DNA of 64,000 bases from assembly GCF_016907535.1 (NCBI RefSeq), contig NZ_JAFBCF010000001.1, positions 186,001 through 250,000 on the forward strand. The letters run 5' to 3'. Every line of letters starts with the position of its first letter. Within the stretch, counting starts at the first letter, position 1. This document shows positions 63,696-64,000 of the stretch, piece after piece. This stretch comes from Microlunatus panaciterrae. Its GTDB lineage: Bacteria > Actinomycetota > Actinomycetes > Propionibacteriales > Propionibacteriaceae. Below the pieces are notes generated by a model. It searched no databases, was not told the DNA's origin, and saw nothing but the letters and a program-made list of their open reading frames with translations. Position numbers and translations under genes: made by a program.

Positions 63696-64000
63696 AGGCC
63701 CCCCAGTCCACGGTCGGCCGGCTCGCTCACCGGGCGGCCCTGCGCTGTCGCCAGGGCCTCCTCGATGGTGAAGTTGCCGACATAGAGCGCCGTGCCGATG
63801 ATCGCACCCTCGACCCCGGCACCCACCAGCTCGGTCAGCGCCGCGATGTCCGCCAGCGTCGAGATCCCGCCGCTGGCGATGACCGGCTTGTCGGTGCGGG
63901 CGCAGACGTTGCGGAGCAGCTCGAAGTTGGGCCCGGCCAGCATGCCGTCCGAGGCGACGTCGGTGACCACGAACCGGGCGCAGCCGGCACGGTCGAGCCG
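63692..64000 (-). CDS. hisA: Phosphoribosyl isomerase HisA/PriA (5' end outside window)
   Basis: C-terminal about 102 residues of the TIM-barrel isomerase of histidine synthesis; in actinobacteria the enzyme (often called PriA) also does the TrpF reaction. Seen: [15 protein letters not shown] with a catalytic Asp, [14 protein letters not shown] (phosphate site) and [22 protein letters not shown]. The start lies beyond the window. The stop overlaps the FAR-HAD start codon. Confidence 0.9.
   Translation of the reverse strand, partial: RLDRAGCARFVVTDVASDGMLAGPNFELLRNVCARTDKPVIASGGISTLADIAALTELVGAGVEGAIIGTALYVGNFTIEEALATAQGRPVSEPADRGLGGL

Overview
This window is a gene-dense, high-GC stretch of an actinobacterial chromosome. 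The gene order (hisS, aspS, rarA, alaS, ruvX, mltG, aroECKB, efp, nusB, car/pyr, mihF, gmk, rpoZ, coaBC, metK, priA, fmt, rsmB, rpe), actinobacterial mIHF, a PriA without a Walker A motif and many leaderless-type promoters fit Actinomycetota. Propionibacteriales (a Microlunatus-like lineage) is my best guess, but genus is inference. Nearly all genes are on the minus strand. I see no tRNA, rRNA, CRISPR array, insertion sequence or prophage, and no gap over about 250 bp lacks a gene.

Layout. 1-10.5 kb: 3' truncated metH, a divergent PAC2-family gene, the rpe/rsmB/fmt/priA translation and replication block, and a ThrE-type exporter. 10.6-21.2 kb: one long minus-strand array, carA-carB-pyrD-pyrF-mihF-gmk-rpoZ-coaBC-metK, headed by a PyrR-type RNA hairpin and a 33-codon Cys-rich reading frame that overlaps the carA start. 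21.2-24.6 kb: two MarR regulators and a drug-efflux MFS protein with a long coiled-coil tail, lying where many actinobacteria carry pyrR-pyrB-pyrC. 24.6-30.2 kb: nusB, efp, a pentapeptide-repeat-like gene, and aroB/K/C/E. 30.2-39 kb: mltG, ruvX, alaS, two small membrane proteins, rarA and aspS. 39-46.5 kb: pdxST, DUF389 and DUF2252 proteins, hisS, an MBL hydrolase and a divergent DUF349 gene. 46.7-57.7 kb: relA, a K+ channel, apt, secF-secD-yajC, SOS-controlled ruvCAB, and a YebC-family gene. 57.8-64 kb: a tightly packed GNAT, PlsC, LarA-like and fatty-acyl reductase-HAD cluster translationally coupled to hisA at the window edge.

Most interesting points: (1) a PyrR-binding hairpin whose 3' strand holds the Shine-Dalgarno of a Cys-rich small ORF that overlaps carA; (2) the FAR-HAD / LarA-like / PlsC / GNAT cluster, which looks like an uncharacterised lipid pathway; (3) an MFS transporter fused to a DivIVA-like coiled coil; (4) a dispersed short repeat (core TGAGCCTGTCGAA) in intergenic clusters and inside the rarA reading frame, where it encodes PTGSGHG twice; (5) a 15-bp tandem repeat in the aspS leader; (6) a 30-bp bidirectional leaderless promoter. 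Start codons were often moved from the longest open frame to the position supported by Shine-Dalgarno, overlap or leaderless -10 evidence.
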